Shown here: positions 33,146 through 46,130 of the stretch, one piece after another
How the letters are laid out: the number at the start of each line of letters is the position of its first letter
How positions within the stretch are numbered: position 1 is the first letter of the stretch
Source: Tibeticola sediminis
GTDB lineage: Bacteria; Pseudomonadota; Gammaproteobacteria; Burkholderiales; Burkholderiaceae_C
DNA length: 64,000 bases
Reading direction: 5' to 3'
NCBI RefSeq assembly: GCF_003843835.1
Contig: NZ_RKQL01000003.1
Span: 62,001-126,000, forward strand
Position numbers and translations under genes: made by a program
Notes under the pieces: model-generated
Database searches by the model: none
The model's input: only the letters and a program-made list of their open reading frames with translations
Told to the model about the DNA's origin: nothing

Positions 33146-33721
33146 TCAAACTTCACCCTTGGACGCGCGCTCCATCATTTCCCAGATGGTGTCGCGCACA
33201 GCCATGGCGTGCTCCTTGAGCGGCGAAGGGAGCTTGCGACCCATCTTCACCATCATGTCCATGTTGAGCGTGTAGAGCCACAGGCTGCCATCGTCATGCT
33301 CGACGACGCTGATGCGGCAGGGCAGATAGGCGGCCATGTGCGGGCTGAAATCGACCATCTCGCGCGCGGTGCTCGGAGTGCAGAAGGAATAGACCTTGAG
33401 GAATTTCTCCTTCTTGCCCGAGCGAGCTTCGAGCTCCTTGGACAGCGGCAGATCGCCCACGCCCTTCATGTTCCGCTCGGAGGCGATCTGCACGAAGATT
33501 TGCTCGATGTCGTTGATGGTGACGCCAGGCTTGACCTTGCGCTCCCAGGTGGTGGCGACCGCAATGTCACCGTTGCCTTCGATCCAACGGTCCCACATGC
33601 GGCTGGCCTCGGCGCCGGCGCCGTCCTCCAGCTTGCCGATGGTGGAAAGGGTGCCGCAGCCGCTCAACAGGGCGGCGCCAGCGAGCACAGCCACATGGGC
33701 CAGGCGGGTCAAAGATTTCAT
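33146..33721 (-). CDS. DUF302-domain lipoprotein
   Basis: The 191-residue product begins with a lipoprotein signal whose lipobox is LSGC (Cys22). The DUF302 domain includes SFCTPSTAREMVDFSPHMAAYLP and CRISVVEHDDGSLWL. DUF302 proteins often occur beside sulfur-metabolism genes; their chemistry is not established. ATG 33721 is chosen because the signal peptide starts there. It lies 54 nt upstream of fadL and may share a transcript with it. A CsoR/CstR-like palindrome lies 136 nt upstream. Confidence 0.85.
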   Translation of the reverse strand: MKSLTRLAHVAVLAGAALLSGCGTLSTIGKLEDGAGAEASRMWDRWIEGNGDIAVATTWERKVKPGVTINDIEQIFVQIASERNMKGVGDLPLSKELEARSGKKEKFLKVYSFCTPSTAREMVDFSPHMAAYLPCRISVVEHDDGSLWLYTLNMDMMVKMGRKLPSPLKEHAMAVRDTIWEMMERASKGEV

Positions 33722-33856
33722 GAACGAGTACTCCAAAGCAAGGGATGACGGAAACACGACCCGAGCGGGGCAGCGACGCGGGTCGCCTACCACATTCCTG
33801 TCGAGTGTGTCCATGATGCCCCGCAATGGCTTCGGGGCCTATCGGTATCTTCCCTA

Positions 33857-33870
33857 TACCCCGGAGGGTA
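33857..33870 (-). promoter_or_regulatory. GC-rich palindrome resembling CsoR/CstR-type operators
   Basis: TACCC-N4-GGGTA (33857-33870) overlaps a second repeat, GGTAT-N7-ATACC (33844-33860). Operators of CsoR-family repressors, which include the persulfide sensor CstR, have this form: A/T arms around a G/C tract. It lies upstream of the DUF302-fadL pair. No CsoR-family gene is in the window. Confidence 0.35.
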
Positions 33871-33883
33871 CGTCGTCGATGGC

Positions 33884-34204
33884 TTACTTGAAACGGTAGT
33901 GGTCGCGGTTGAGCACTGCGGCAACGGCGCTGACTTCCTCGGGGAACAACCCCAGGTTGAGCTCGGTATTGCACTGCTCGACCATCCCCCGCAACAGACC
34001 CGGCGTGTTCACCCGACCTTGCGGCCGGTAGATCGCCGAGCCGTCGCCCCCCACCTTGCGGATGTGGCATTCGCTGCAGCGATGGGCCGCGATCAGTTTC
34101 TCGCCCAGCTGGAGATCGGCGTCCTGAAAGATCGATGGCGTCGCGGCGGCTCCGCTCGCCAGGGCGATCAAGGCGGCGCCGACCGTGCCTCTGTGATTCG
34201 CCAT
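33884..34204 (-). CDS. Small periplasmic monoheme cytochrome c-like protein
   Basis: The 106-residue product has a short signal peptide (AALIALASGAAATP) and one heme motif, CSECH, with RGMVEQCNTELNLGLFPEEV behind it; the Met there could be the sixth ligand. It is too short for a multi-domain cytochrome and I cannot name the family. It lies between the cbb operon terminator and the DUF302 gene, so a role in sulfur-derived electron flow is plausible. Its start is ATG 34204, with GGAGACGA upstream. Confidence 0.78.
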   Translation of the reverse strand: MANHRGTVGAALIALASGAAATPSIFQDADLQLGEKLIAAHRCSECHIRKVGGDGSAIYRPQGRVNTPGLLRGMVEQCNTELNLGLFPEEVSAVAAVLNRDHYRFK

Positions 34205-34252
34205 GTTCGTCTCCTCGTCGGGTCGTTGATGAGCCCACAGTCTTGCAGAAAT

Positions 34253-34284
34253 AAAAAAAACCCGCCACAGAAACCTGCGGCGGG
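34253..34284 (-). terminator. Minus-strand factor-independent terminator
   Basis: CCCGCCACAG and CTGCGGCGGG form a 10-bp stem with one mismatch and a 4-nt loop. Read on the minus strand it is followed by eight T. It lies 284 nt beyond the fba stop and could end either the cbb operon or a separate small transcript. Confidence 0.88.
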
Positions 34285-34567
34285 TGCAAAGAAAGCGGCG
34301 AGTACCAATCGCGCTTCCCGTTCCACGAATCGGTTCGGTTACCCGTTCCGACCCTGGAGACCATGAACCTGGCCCGTCGACGCAACGACGGCGGGCTCTG
34401 AATCACTAAATCAGCAACTGCTGAATTATGGACGATTATCCCTACGGAGCTTCCATCTTGGATCGGTGTTTTCCCGAGGCGGAGAGACGCAGCCGTGAAC
34501 CCGTCCCCGATCCATGCGCGAGCCGACCCTGGCTGCACCCGATCACGGGAACGGAGTCCGTTTTGCC
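34285..34567. other. Non-coding stretch between fba and the terminator
   Basis: No plausible gene is visible. On the minus strand CATAAT (34430-34425) lies next to the palindrome TCAGCA-N2-TGCTGA (34411-34424), and a hairpin with CCGTCG/CGACGG arms follows at about 34379-34394. A transcript starting near 34418 would be about 165 nt long and end in the terminator at 34253-34284, which is small-RNA size. I found no 6S, SRP or riboswitch consensus in it. Confidence 0.35.
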
Positions 34568-35605
34568 TCAGGCGTAACGCGCAGCAATGACCTCGAGCGA
34601 GATCGGCTTGATGCGTGAGGCGTTGCCCGCGCAGCCGAAGGCCTCGAAGCGCTGCTTGCAGATGCCTTTGGCCGCTTTGCGCGCGGCTTCCAGCGCCTTG
34701 CGGGGGTCGAATTCCGACGGCTTCTCAAAGAACACCTGCCGCATGGCCCCGGTCATGGCGAGACGGATGTCGGTGTCGATGTTGACTTTGCGCACGCCGC
34801 TTTGGATGCCGCGCACGATTTCCTCGACCGGCACGCCATAGGTTTCCTTGATGTCGCCGCCGTACTTGCGGATGATTTCGAGCCACTCCTGCGGCACGCT
34901 CGACGAGCCGTGCATGACGAGGTGGGTGTTCGGAATCGCCGCGTGGATCTGCGCGATGCGATCGATGGCGAGGATGTCGCCGGTGGGCGGACGCGTGAAT
35001 TTGTAAGCACCGTGGCTCGTGCCGATCGCGATCGCCAGAGCATCCACGCCGGTTTTGGCCACGAAGTCTTTGGCTTGCACGGGGTCGGTGAGCATCTGGT
35101 CATGGCTCAACTTGCCTTCTGCGCCGACGCCATCCTCTTCACCCGCGTCGCCGGTTTCGAGCGAGCCCAGGCAGCCCAGTTCGCCCTCGACCGAGACGCC
35201 CACGGCGTGGGCCATTTCACAGACCTTGGCGGTCACCTCGACGTTGTACTCGTAGCTCGAAGGGGTCTTGGCGTCTTCGCGCAACGAGCCGTCCATCATG
35301 ACGCTAGTGAAACCCGAGCGGATGGACTGCTGGCAGACCTTGGGCGTTGCGCCATGGTCCTGGTGCAGCACGATCGGGATGTCCGGGTACATCTCGGCCG
35401 CAGCCAACACCATGTGGCGCAGGAAGGGCTCGCCCGCGTACTTGCGCGCGCCGGCCGAGGCTTGCAGGATCACCGGGCTGTCGGTTTCCTGGGCCGCCTC
35501 CATGATGGCCTGGATCTGCTCCAGGTTGTTGACGTTGAAGGCGGGCACGCCATAGCCGCGCTCGGCGGCATGGTCGAGCAGTTGGCGTAGGGAAATCAGG
35601 GCCAT
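34568..35605 (-). CDS. fba: Class II fructose-bisphosphate aldolase of the Calvin operon
   Basis: This zinc enzyme joins dihydroxyacetone phosphate to glyceraldehyde 3-phosphate or erythrose 4-phosphate, making fructose or sedoheptulose bisphosphate in the Calvin cycle (also called cbbA). The 345-residue product has the zinc site [13 protein letters not shown], the later GTSHGAYKF, and [18 protein letters not shown]. It is the last gene of the ten-gene cbb operon and is separated from pgk by 81 nt that contain a repeat copy. Confidence 0.97.
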   Translation of the reverse strand: MALISLRQLLDHAAERGYGVPAFNVNNLEQIQAIMEAAQETDSPVILQASAGARKYAGEPFLRHMVLAAAEMYPDIPIVLHQDHGATPKVCQQSIRSGFTSVMMDGSLREDAKTPSSYEYNVEVTAKVCEMAHAVGVSVEGELGCLGSLETGDAGEEDGVGAEGKLSHDQMLTDPVQAKDFVAKTGVDALAIAIGTSHGAYKFTRPPTGDILAIDRIAQIHAAIPNTHLVMHGSSSVPQEWLEIIRKYGGDIKETYGVPVEEIVRGIQSGVRKVNIDTDIRLAMTGAMRQVFFEKPSEFDPRKALEAARKAAKGICKQRFEAFGCAGNASRIKPISLEVIAARYA

Positions 35606-35634
35606 GAGACTCTCCGTAGGGTTTTGAGGTCAAA

Positions 35635-35686
35635 AATCCGAATGAAAACCGCCGAATCCCGGCGTCAGTCGGTCACTGGTTGCTAC

Positions 35687-35693
<7 letters not shown>
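35635..35693 (-). repeat. Dispersed repeat copy e, at the pgk 3' end
   Basis: Read on the minus strand it gives TAAGTAGCAACCAGTGACC, then GACTGACGCCGGGATTCGG and a TTTTC-containing end. Its first bases include the last codon and the TAA stop of pgk, so the repeat has supplied or replaced the gene's terminus. Confidence 0.7.
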
Positions 35694-36886
<1,193 letters not shown>

Positions 36887-36907
36887 GGTTGCGGCTCCTC
36901 GGATGAC

Positions 36908-38655
<1,748 letters not shown>

Positions 38656-38672
38656 GGCGAACTCTCAGAGGC

Positions 38673-40766
38673 TTAGTTGGTGGAAGGGATGATCTGCTCG
38701 GGCAGCGGCTGCTCTTTACGGTGGGCCGCCCGATGCACCAGCGTGCGCACGGCTTCGCAGATGCGCTCGGCGGTGAGGCCGAAATGCGCGTAAAGCTCTG
38801 GCGCTGGCGCCGACTCGCCAAAAGTCGTCATCCCGATCACGATGCCGGCACGGCCGACATACTTGCGCCAGAGATCGGGCTGCGCCGCTTCGATCGCCAC
38901 CATCGGCAGTTCACGCGGCAAAACCATTTCCTGGTACGCCTCGGGCTGGCGGTCGAATACGTCGGTGCAGGGCATGGAAACCACGCGGGTTTCGATGCCA
39001 GCGGCCTTGAGCTGCTCATGCGCGGCCACGGCGATCGAGGTTTCCGAGCCGGTGCCGATGATGATCGCCTGAGGATGGGGGGTGTCGATCAGCACATAAC
39101 CGCCGCGGCGAATCTGCTCGACCTGCTCGAGCCGCGTGAGGCGCGGCAAGTTCTGGCGCGACAGGCACAGGGCGCTCGGGCCATCGCGACGCTCGATCGC
39201 GCTCGCCCAAGCCACCGTGGTTTCGAGCGCATCGGCCGGACGCCACACATCGAGCCCCGGAATCAGCCGCAGCGAGGGCACATGCTCCACCGGCTGATGC
39301 GTCGGGCCGTCTTCGCCCAGCCCGATCGAGTCGTGCGTCAGCACATGCACGACGCGCTGCTTCATCAACGCGGCCATGCGGATGGCATTGCGGCTGTAGT
39401 CCGAGAACGTCAGGAAGGTGCCGCCGTACGGCAGGTAACCGCCGTGCAAGGCGATGCCGTTCATGATGGCCGCCATACCGAACTCGCGCACACCGTAGGA
39501 GAGGTGGTTGCCCCAGGTGTCGCGGCCCGCCTTGACACAGCCCTTGAAGTTCGTGAGGTTCGAGCCCGTGAGGTCGGCGCTGCCGCCGAAGAACTCAGGG
39601 ATCAGCGGCGCGAGGAGGTCGAGCGCGTTTTGGCTCGCCTTGCGCGTGGCCACGGCGTCCGCCCGAGCCGCGACCGTCTCGAACACCGAAGCCAGACGGT
39701 CCCGGTAGTCGGTGCTCAAAATGCCCGCCATGCGGCGCTGGAATTCGGCGGCTTCGAGCGGGTACTGCGCGCGGTAGGCTTCGAAACGCTCTTGCCAAGC
39801 GGCTTCGGCGGCACGGCCGCGCTCGCGCGCATCCCAGGCCTTGCGGATGGGTTCGGGAATCTCGAACGGCGGCGCGGTCCAGCCCAGCGCCTCGCGCGTT
39901 GCGGCCACCTCGGCAGCCCCCAGCGCTGCGCCATGCACATCATGGGTGCCGGCCTTGTTCGGCGAGCCCATGCCGATCACGGTCTTGCAGCAAATCAGGG
40001 TTGGCTTGCCATCCGGGCGCACCGCTTGCGCCCGCGCCGCTTCGATGGCCGCATCGACCGCCGCCGGGTCATGCCCATCGACGTTGCGGATGACGTTCCA
40101 GCCATAGGCCTCGAAACGCTTGGGCGTGTCGTCGGTGAACCAGCCTTCGACATGGCCGTCGATGGAAATGCCGTTGTCGTCGTAGAGCGCAATCAGCTTG
40201 GACAAGCGCAGCGTGCCCGCGAGCGAACAGACCTCATGGCTGATGCCTTCCATCATGCAGCCGTCGCCCAGGAAGACGTAGGTGTAGTGGTCGACGATGT
40301 CGTAGCGCACCCCTTCTTCTTCGCGGTTGAACTCCATCGCCAGCAGTTTTTCCGCCAAGGCCATGCCGACCGCGTTCGCAATCCCCTGCCCCAGCGGGCC
40401 GGTCGTCGTCTCGACACCGGGCGTCACACCAACTTCCGGATGGCCCGGCGTCTTGCTGTGCAGTTGCCGGAAGCGCTGGATCTCTTCCATCGGCAGGTCG
40501 TAGCCGGTCAGGTGCAACAGCGCATAGATCAGCATCGAGCCATGGCCGTTGGACAGCACGAAGCGGTCACGGTCGGGCCAGTGCGGGTTGGCCGGGTTGT
40601 GTTTCAGATGACGGTTCCAGAGCACCTCGGCAATGTCGGCCATGCCCATCGGGGCGCCGGGGTGGCCGGACTTGGCTTTTTCAACGGCATCGACGGCAAG
40701 CATGCGGATGGCGTTGGCCATCTGGCGTGCCAATTCGGGGCTGGGGGCGGGACGCGGCAAGGTCAT
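38673..40766 (-). CDS. tkt: Transketolase of the Calvin operon
   Basis: Transketolase (cbbT) moves two-carbon units in regeneration of ribulose bisphosphate. The 697-residue protein has the usual three domains: the N-terminal thiamine diphosphate region with [14 protein letters not shown] and [18 protein letters not shown], a pyrimidine-binding middle domain with [19 protein letters not shown], and a C-terminal domain. ATG 40766, preceded by GAGGAGA, is the natural start. It lies 20 nt downstream of prk. Confidence 0.97.
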   Translation of the reverse strand: MTLPRPAPSPELARQMANAIRMLAVDAVEKAKSGHPGAPMGMADIAEVLWNRHLKHNPANPHWPDRDRFVLSNGHGSMLIYALLHLTGYDLPMEEIQRFRQLHSKTPGHPEVGVTPGVETTTGPLGQGIANAVGMALAEKLLAMEFNREEEGVRYDIVDHYTYVFLGDGCMMEGISHEVCSLAGTLRLSKLIALYDDNGISIDGHVEGWFTDDTPKRFEAYGWNVIRNVDGHDPAAVDAAIEAARAQAVRPDGKPTLICCKTVIGMGSPNKAGTHDVHGAALGAAEVAATREALGWTAPPFEIPEPIRKAWDARERGRAAEAAWQERFEAYRAQYPLEAAEFQRRMAGILSTDYRDRLASVFETVAARADAVATRKASQNALDLLAPLIPEFFGGSADLTGSNLTNFKGCVKAGRDTWGNHLSYGVREFGMAAIMNGIALHGGYLPYGGTFLTFSDYSRNAIRMAALMKQRVVHVLTHDSIGLGEDGPTHQPVEHVPSLRLIPGLDVWRPADALETTVAWASAIERRDGPSALCLSRQNLPRLTRLEQVEQIRRGGYVLIDTPHPQAIIIGTGSETSIAVAAHEQLKAAGIETRVVSMPCTDVFDRQPEAYQEMVLPRELPMVAIEAAQPDLWRKYVGRAGIVIGMTTFGESAPAPELYAHFGLTAERICEAVRTLVHRAAHRKEQPLPEQIIPSTN

Positions 40767-40786
40767 GGATCGGTTCTCCTCGAGAG

Positions 40787-41668
40787 TCAGGCGGCCAGCG
40801 CGCGCTTGCGTCGCTCCATCATGCGCCAGACGAAGGGGGTAAAGATGAGTTGCATGGAAAGCTCCATTTTCCCACCAGGCACGACGATGGTATTGGCGCG
40901 GCTCATGAAGCTGCCGTCGATCATGCTGAGCAAGTAAGGGAAGTCGATGCCCTTGGGCTTGGCGAAGCGGATCACGACCATGCTCTCGTCGGGCGTGGGG
41001 ATGTCGCGCGCAATGAAGGGGTTCGAGGTGTCGACCAGCGGCACGCGCTGGAAGTTGACGTGCGTGTGCTGGAACTGCGGGCAGATGTAGTTCACATAGT
41101 CGGGCATGCGGCGCAGGATGGTGTCCGTCACCGCTTCGGTGCTGTAGCCACGTTGCTTTTTGTCCCGGTAGAGCTTCTGGATCCACTCGAGGTTGATGAC
41201 CGGAACGACGCCGATGAGCAGATCGGGGTACTGCGCCACGTTCACATCCGGCGTGACGACGGCGCCGTGCAGGCCTTCGTAGTAAAGCAGGTCCGTATCC
41301 GCCGGCACATCTTCCCAGGGCGTGAAGGTGCCCGGCTCCTGGCGGTACGGCGCGGCTTCTTCAGCGTCGTGCAGGTACTTGCGCCGCTTGCCGGTGCCGG
41401 TCTCGGCGTAGGTGCGAAACAAGGCCTCGAGCTTGTCGAGTTCGTTTGCCTCGGGGCCGAAATGGCTGAAATGTTTGTTGCCCGCGGCCTCGGCTTCAGC
41501 CGCCTTGACTTTCATCTCCTTGCGGTCATAGCGGTGGAAGCTGTCGCCTTCGATGATGGCGGCCTTGACGCCCTCGCGCCGGAAAATGTTTTCGAAGGTG
41601 CGGGTCACCGAGGTGGTTCCGGCACCGCTCGAGCCGGTGATGGCGATGATGGGATGACGTTCAGACAT
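40787..41668 (-). CDS. prk: Phosphoribulokinase
   Basis: PRK (cbbP) makes ribulose 1,5-bisphosphate and is a hallmark of the Calvin cycle. The 293-residue product is the bacterial octameric type. It has the P-loop [10 protein letters not shown] near residue 12, [10 protein letters not shown], and the catalytic region [15 protein letters not shown]. No redox-regulatory cysteine pair of plant type is seen, as expected. It is flanked by the rhodanese gene (29 nt) and tkt. Confidence 0.98.
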   Translation of the reverse strand: MSERHPIIAITGSSGAGTTSVTRTFENIFRREGVKAAIIEGDSFHRYDRKEMKVKAAEAEAAGNKHFSHFGPEANELDKLEALFRTYAETGTGKRRKYLHDAEEAAPYRQEPGTFTPWEDVPADTDLLYYEGLHGAVVTPDVNVAQYPDLLIGVVPVINLEWIQKLYRDKKQRGYSTEAVTDTILRRMPDYVNYICPQFQHTHVNFQRVPLVDTSNPFIARDIPTPDESMVVIRFAKPKGIDFPYLLSMIDGSFMSRANTIVVPGGKMELSMQLIFTPFVWRMMERRKRALAA

Positions 41669-41697
41669 GGGAGGTCCTCAAAGATGGATGCGCAGAT

Positions 41698-42276
41698 TCA
41701 GAATTCGTCCTTGATCGACGGGAAACCCAGGGCGTCCCAGTCGAGCATGCCGCCGCGGTAGTAGTAAATCCGCTCTGCGGGGAAGCCTTCGCGGGTCATG
41801 GCCTTGATGGCCATCGGGCTCTGCGGACACACCGGGCCGTTGCAGAAGGCGTACACCTTCTTGGCCTTGTCGCAGTTCCACTTGTCACCCGTCTTGCTGC
41901 AACCCAGTTCACCCATGCGGGCAACCACCTCGGTGTAAGGAATGCCGATGGAGCCGGGGATGGTGCCCTTGACCCGGTCGTTGCTGTCGCGCATGTCGAC
42001 CACCAGCGCCTCGGGATCGTTCAGCGCGTGAAGGATCTCGATCTCGCCGACTGGGTGCACACCGGCCACCGGCACCACTTCCTGCAGGGAGCCGCCATTC
42101 TTGGCGCAGGCGGTCATCTTGCGGGTGATCACCAGCGGCCCATTCTTGGTTTTGACCGTGAACTCCTTCTGGTCACCGATGATGTTGAGCGGTGTTCCGA
42201 CCGGGACGAATGCGGCCTGGGCGTAGGCGCCGCAGCCGACGACGAGACCGAGTACGAGAGAAACCAATGACTTCAT
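41698..42276 (-). CDS. Exported rhodanese-like sulfurtransferase inside the cbb operon
   Basis: The 192-residue protein has a signal peptide (KSLVSLVLGLVVGCGAYAQA) and one C-terminal rhodanese domain with VVDMRDSNDRVKGTIPGSIGIP and an active-site loop AFCNGPVCPQSPMA. The loop has two cysteines (CNGPVC) rather than the usual single Cys, and further Cys residues in ACAKNG and ELGCSKTGDKWNCDK could pair. ATG 42276 is chosen because AGGA lies 6 nt upstream. It lies between fbp (33 nt) and prk (29 nt), so it is an operon member. Its role in a carbon-fixation operon is unexplained. Confidence 0.88.
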   Translation of the reverse strand: MKSLVSLVLGLVVGCGAYAQAAFVPVGTPLNIIGDQKEFTVKTKNGPLVITRKMTACAKNGGSLQEVVPVAGVHPVGEIEILHALNDPEALVVDMRDSNDRVKGTIPGSIGIPYTEVVARMGELGCSKTGDKWNCDKAKKVYAFCNGPVCPQSPMAIKAMTREGFPAERIYYYRGGMLDWDALGFPSIKDEF

Positions 42277-42309
42277 GGCGATTCCTGGCAATAGTGGTTC
42301 AAAAGCGGA

Positions 42310-43404
<1,095 letters not shown>

Positions 43405-43439
43405 GGCAGATCCAGTGCAGGGTGAGGGAAAACAGGGTT

Positions 43440-44132
43440 TCAGCGCGCCGCGGCCGCGTCGCGCAGGGCTTGCATGACGGTGCGATAGCCGCCATCGGGG
43501 TCGGGAGCACCAAAGACGGCGCTGCCCGCGACGCAGGTGTCGGCGCCGGCCGCGACGATGCGCGCGATGTTGTCCACCTTGACGCCGCCGTCGACTTCGA
43601 GCCAGATCGGTTGGCCACCGGCGGCCATGTGGGCGTCGATGCGCGCACGCGCCGCGGCGAGCTTGGGCAGCGTCGATTCGATGAACTTCTGCCCGCCAAA
43701 GCCCGGGTTGACACTCATGAGCAGCACCATGTCGAGCTTGTCCATGACGTGGTCGAGCCAGTCGAGCGGCGTGGCCGGGTTGAACACCAGGCCAGCCTTG
43801 CAGCCGTGGTCGCGGATCAGCGCGAGCGTGCGGTCGACATGGCGGCTTGCCTCGGGGTGGAAGGTGATGATGTTCGCGCCGGCCTTGGCGAACATGGGCA
43901 CGAGCGCATCGACCGGCTCGACCATCAGGTGCACGTCGATGCCGATCTTCACGTGCGGGCGGATCGCCTCGCACACCAAGGGGCCGATGGTGAGGTTCGG
44001 GACGAAATGGTTGTCCATCACGTCGAAGTGCACGAGGTCGGCGCCGGCGGCTTCGATGGCGCGCACCTCTTCACCCAAGCGGGCGAAGTCGGCGGACAGG
44101 ATGGACGGGGCGATGCGCAGGGTTTGGGTCAT
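43440..44132 (-). CDS. rpe: Ribulose-phosphate 3-epimerase
   Basis: Rpe (cbbE) interconverts xylulose 5-phosphate and ribulose 5-phosphate. The 230-residue TIM-barrel has [17 protein letters not shown] at the start, the metal site [13 protein letters not shown] and HLMVEPVD, and the phosphate loop [22 protein letters not shown] 44132 is chosen as it gives the family N-terminus. It lies 42 nt downstream of cbbY. Confidence 0.97.
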   Translation of the reverse strand: MTQTLRIAPSILSADFARLGEEVRAIEAAGADLVHFDVMDNHFVPNLTIGPLVCEAIRPHVKIGIDVHLMVEPVDALVPMFAKAGANIITFHPEASRHVDRTLALIRDHGCKAGLVFNPATPLDWLDHVMDKLDMVLLMSVNPGFGGQKFIESTLPKLAAARARIDAHMAAGGQPIWLEVDGGVKVDNIARIVAAGADTCVAGSAVFGAPDPDGGYRTVMQALRDAAAAR

Positions 44133-44174
44133 GGTGGGCTCGTTCTCAGACGGATGAAGGGTGCGTTCGACCAC

Positions 44175-44906
44175 TCAGGATGCCGGGGCGTCGGCTTTCC
44201 AGGCCCGCAGGTGCGCGACGCCGACCCCCTCGAGGCTCGGCAGCACCCGCAGCGCCCCCGTGAAATCGTGGTGGGCCGTGAACGCGTTGGGGGTCACGAT
44301 GGTATCGAGCCCCGCCGCCCGCGCGGCCTTGAGACCGTTGCCCGAGTCTTCGAACGCCAGGCAAGCTTCGGCCGGCAGCCCCAAGCCTTCGAGGGTCTGC
44401 AGATACACCTGCGGATGCGGCTTCTTCTTTGGCGCGGTCGAGGCGTCTTCGACGACCTGGAAAAAACTGCGCCAGTCCGGCCCGATCGCCCCGCGCAACA
44501 GTGCAGCGATGTTGACCGGCGAGGTGGTCGTGGCGATCGCCAATGCCAAGCCCTCGTTGTACGCGGCCTCGATGAGCTTGAGCACGCCCGGGCGCAGCGC
44601 GATGGCGCCTTCCTGCACGGCCCGCTCGTAGGCGGCGGTCTTCAGTTCGTGGATGTGCGCGATCGTCTCGTCGAGCGCCATGCCGTCGAGCGGCTTGACA
44701 TCAGGGTGGACCTGGCGCCAGTAATGCGCGATGCGCTCCTTGCCGCCCGAAACCTCGAGCAACTCGGTGTAGAGCGCTTCGTCCCAGTGCCAGTCGAGCC
44801 CGAGTTCGGCAAACGCCTGGTTGAAGGCAGCACGGTGCACACTCTCGGTGTCGGCGAGCGTGCCGTCGACGTCGAAAATCAATGCCTGCAGCGGTTGCGT
44901 CGTCAT
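44175..44906 (-). CDS. cbbY: HAD-family hydrolase CbbY
   Basis: CbbY is a phosphatase that removes xylulose 1,5-bisphosphate, a misfire inhibitor of RuBisCO. The 243-residue product shows HAD motif I FDVDGTLADTESVHR, cap-domain helices, motif II IATTTSPVN, and motif III/IV AFEDSGNGLKAARAAGLDTI. It is the first gene of the minus-strand cbb operon, divergent from cbbR across a 166-nt regulatory gap. Confidence 0.94.
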   Translation of the reverse strand: MTTQPLQALIFDVDGTLADTESVHRAAFNQAFAELGLDWHWDEALYTELLEVSGGKERIAHYWRQVHPDVKPLDGMALDETIAHIHELKTAAYERAVQEGAIALRPGVLKLIEAAYNEGLALAIATTTSPVNIAALLRGAIGPDWRSFFQVVEDASTAPKKKPHPQVYLQTLEGLGLPAEACLAFEDSGNGLKAARAAGLDTIVTPNAFTAHHDFTGALRVLPSLEGVGVAHLRAWKADAPAS

Positions 44907-45012
44907 GTAGGGCTCCTGAAACGAAGGGCGACCATCGATCCGCCGTCGCCGATTGACCCTAAAAATGCAGGTCAGGCGGCTGCGGAGGTTTGACTGTAGA
45001 CGCGCTGATCCA

Positions 45013-45058
45013 TAAACTCAAATCACGTTTTTTGAATTTTTCATCAGTGTTTCTGATG
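45013..45058. promoter_or_regulatory. CbbR-type operators between cbbY and cbbR
   Basis: Two TNA-N7-TNA motifs, the pattern bound by CbbR, are present: TAA-N7-TCA at 45013-45025 and TCA-N7-TGA at 45044-45056. The second sits in a perfect dyad CATCAG-N5-CTGATG (45042-45058), 14 nt before the cbbR start, where binding would repress cbbR and face the cbb operon. Confidence 0.6.
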
Positions 45059-45072
45059 TTTTGGAGCCATCG

Positions 45073-45984
45073 ATGCGCCCGTACACGCTCAAGCAACTGC
45101 AAACCTTCGCAGAGGTGGCTCGCCAGGGATCGGTCTCGCGGGCGGCCGAAAAGCTGTTCATCACGCAGCCGGCGGTTTCGATGCAACTGCGCCAGCTCGA
45201 AGAAGCGGTCGGCTTGCCGCTGACCGAGCCCATCGGGCGCAACATCCGTCTGACGGCCGCAGGCGAGGCGTTTTTGGAGCAAGCGCATCGAGTGCTCGCC
45301 GAAATGCGCAACCTCGAGGCCGTGATGGCCGACCACCTCGGCATGCGGCGCGGCCGCATCGAGCTCGCCGTGGTGAGCACGGCCAAGTATTTCATCCCGA
45401 TGTTGCTGGTGCGCTTTTCGAAGCAGTTCCCGGGCATCGAAGTTCAGCTGCGGATCGACAACCGGGAAAACGTGCTGGGCTGGCTGGCCCGTAGCGAGGT
45501 CGACCTCGTGGTCATGGGCCGCGCGCCGGCCGACCTGGACTGCGAAGCCTCGCCGTTTGCAACCAACCCGATGGCGATCCTCGCAGCCCCCAATCACCCG
45601 CTGGTGCGCCGCAAGCATCTGAGCTTCGCGGCCTTGGCTGACTACCCCTTCGTCGTGCGCGAGCCCGGCTCGGGCACGCGCGCGGCGATGGAGCGGCTGT
45701 TCGCCGAGCACCATACGGCGCTGAAGGTAGCGATGGAGATGCCGAGCAACGAGACGATCAAACAAGCCGTCATGGCGGGCATGGGGCTGTCGTTTCTGTC
45801 TTTACGCACGGTGCGGCACGAGCTCGCCAGCGGCCACATGGCGCTCATCGACGTCGAGGGCATGCCGCAGATCGGCCACTGGTACATCACCCATCTGAGC
45901 AGCAAGAAGCTCTCGCCGGCGGCGCGCGCATTCAAGGAGTTCCTCATCGAACAAGGCAGCGGGCTGATGGACAGCTGGAGCTGA
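45073..45984 (+). CDS. cbbR: LysR-family regulator CbbR
   Basis: CbbR activates cbb operons in response to metabolites. The 303-residue protein has the N-terminal HTH (TLKQLQTFAEVARQGSVSRA, with FITQPAVSMQLRQLE as the recognition part) and a periplasmic-binding-like effector domain with LRIDNRENVLGWLARSEVDL. ATG 45073 has GGAG 6 nt upstream; TTG 45061 is an alternative. It stands between the divergent cbb operon and cbbMQO and probably controls both. Confidence 0.95.
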   Translation: MRPYTLKQLQTFAEVARQGSVSRAAEKLFITQPAVSMQLRQLEEAVGLPLTEPIGRNIRLTAAGEAFLEQAHRVLAEMRNLEAVMADHLGMRRGRIELAVVSTAKYFIPMLLVRFSKQFPGIEVQLRIDNRENVLGWLARSEVDLVVMGRAPADLDCEASPFATNPMAILAAPNHPLVRRKHLSFAALADYPFVVREPGSGTRAAMERLFAEHHTALKVAMEMPSNETIKQAVMAGMGLSFLSLRTVRHELASGHMALIDVEGMPQIGHWYITHLSSKKLSPAARAFKEFLIEQGSGLMDSWS

Positions 45985-46021
45985 CGCTCGACCCGAAGCT
46001 TCACCGACAGCCGCCGATTCA

Positions 46022-46085
46022 TCAAGTTTTCTAATTTCGGAAAAAGTTTTTTTTACTTTTCTTTATGGGTTTGGGTTCCTATAGT
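46022..46085 (+). promoter_or_regulatory. cbbM promoter with two CbbR-type motifs
   Basis: TCA-N7-TAA at 46022-46034 and TTA-N7-TTA at 46053-46065 match the CbbR pattern. A TATAGT -10 lies at 46080-46085 with no good -35 hexamer, which fits a promoter that depends on an activator. The region is strikingly AT-rich against its surroundings. cbbM starts at 46131. Confidence 0.55.
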
Positions 46086-46130
46086 TCGCTCGCTGATCCC
46101 GTTTTCGTCCTCAACACCCGGAGCCCGCAC

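Noticed and set aside
34285-34567. 6S RNA, SRP RNA or a known riboswitch in the fba downstream gap
   Set aside because: The ends do not pair as in 6S RNA and I do not see the SRP tetraloop motif or any aptamer consensus. It is kept only as an unnamed candidate transcript.
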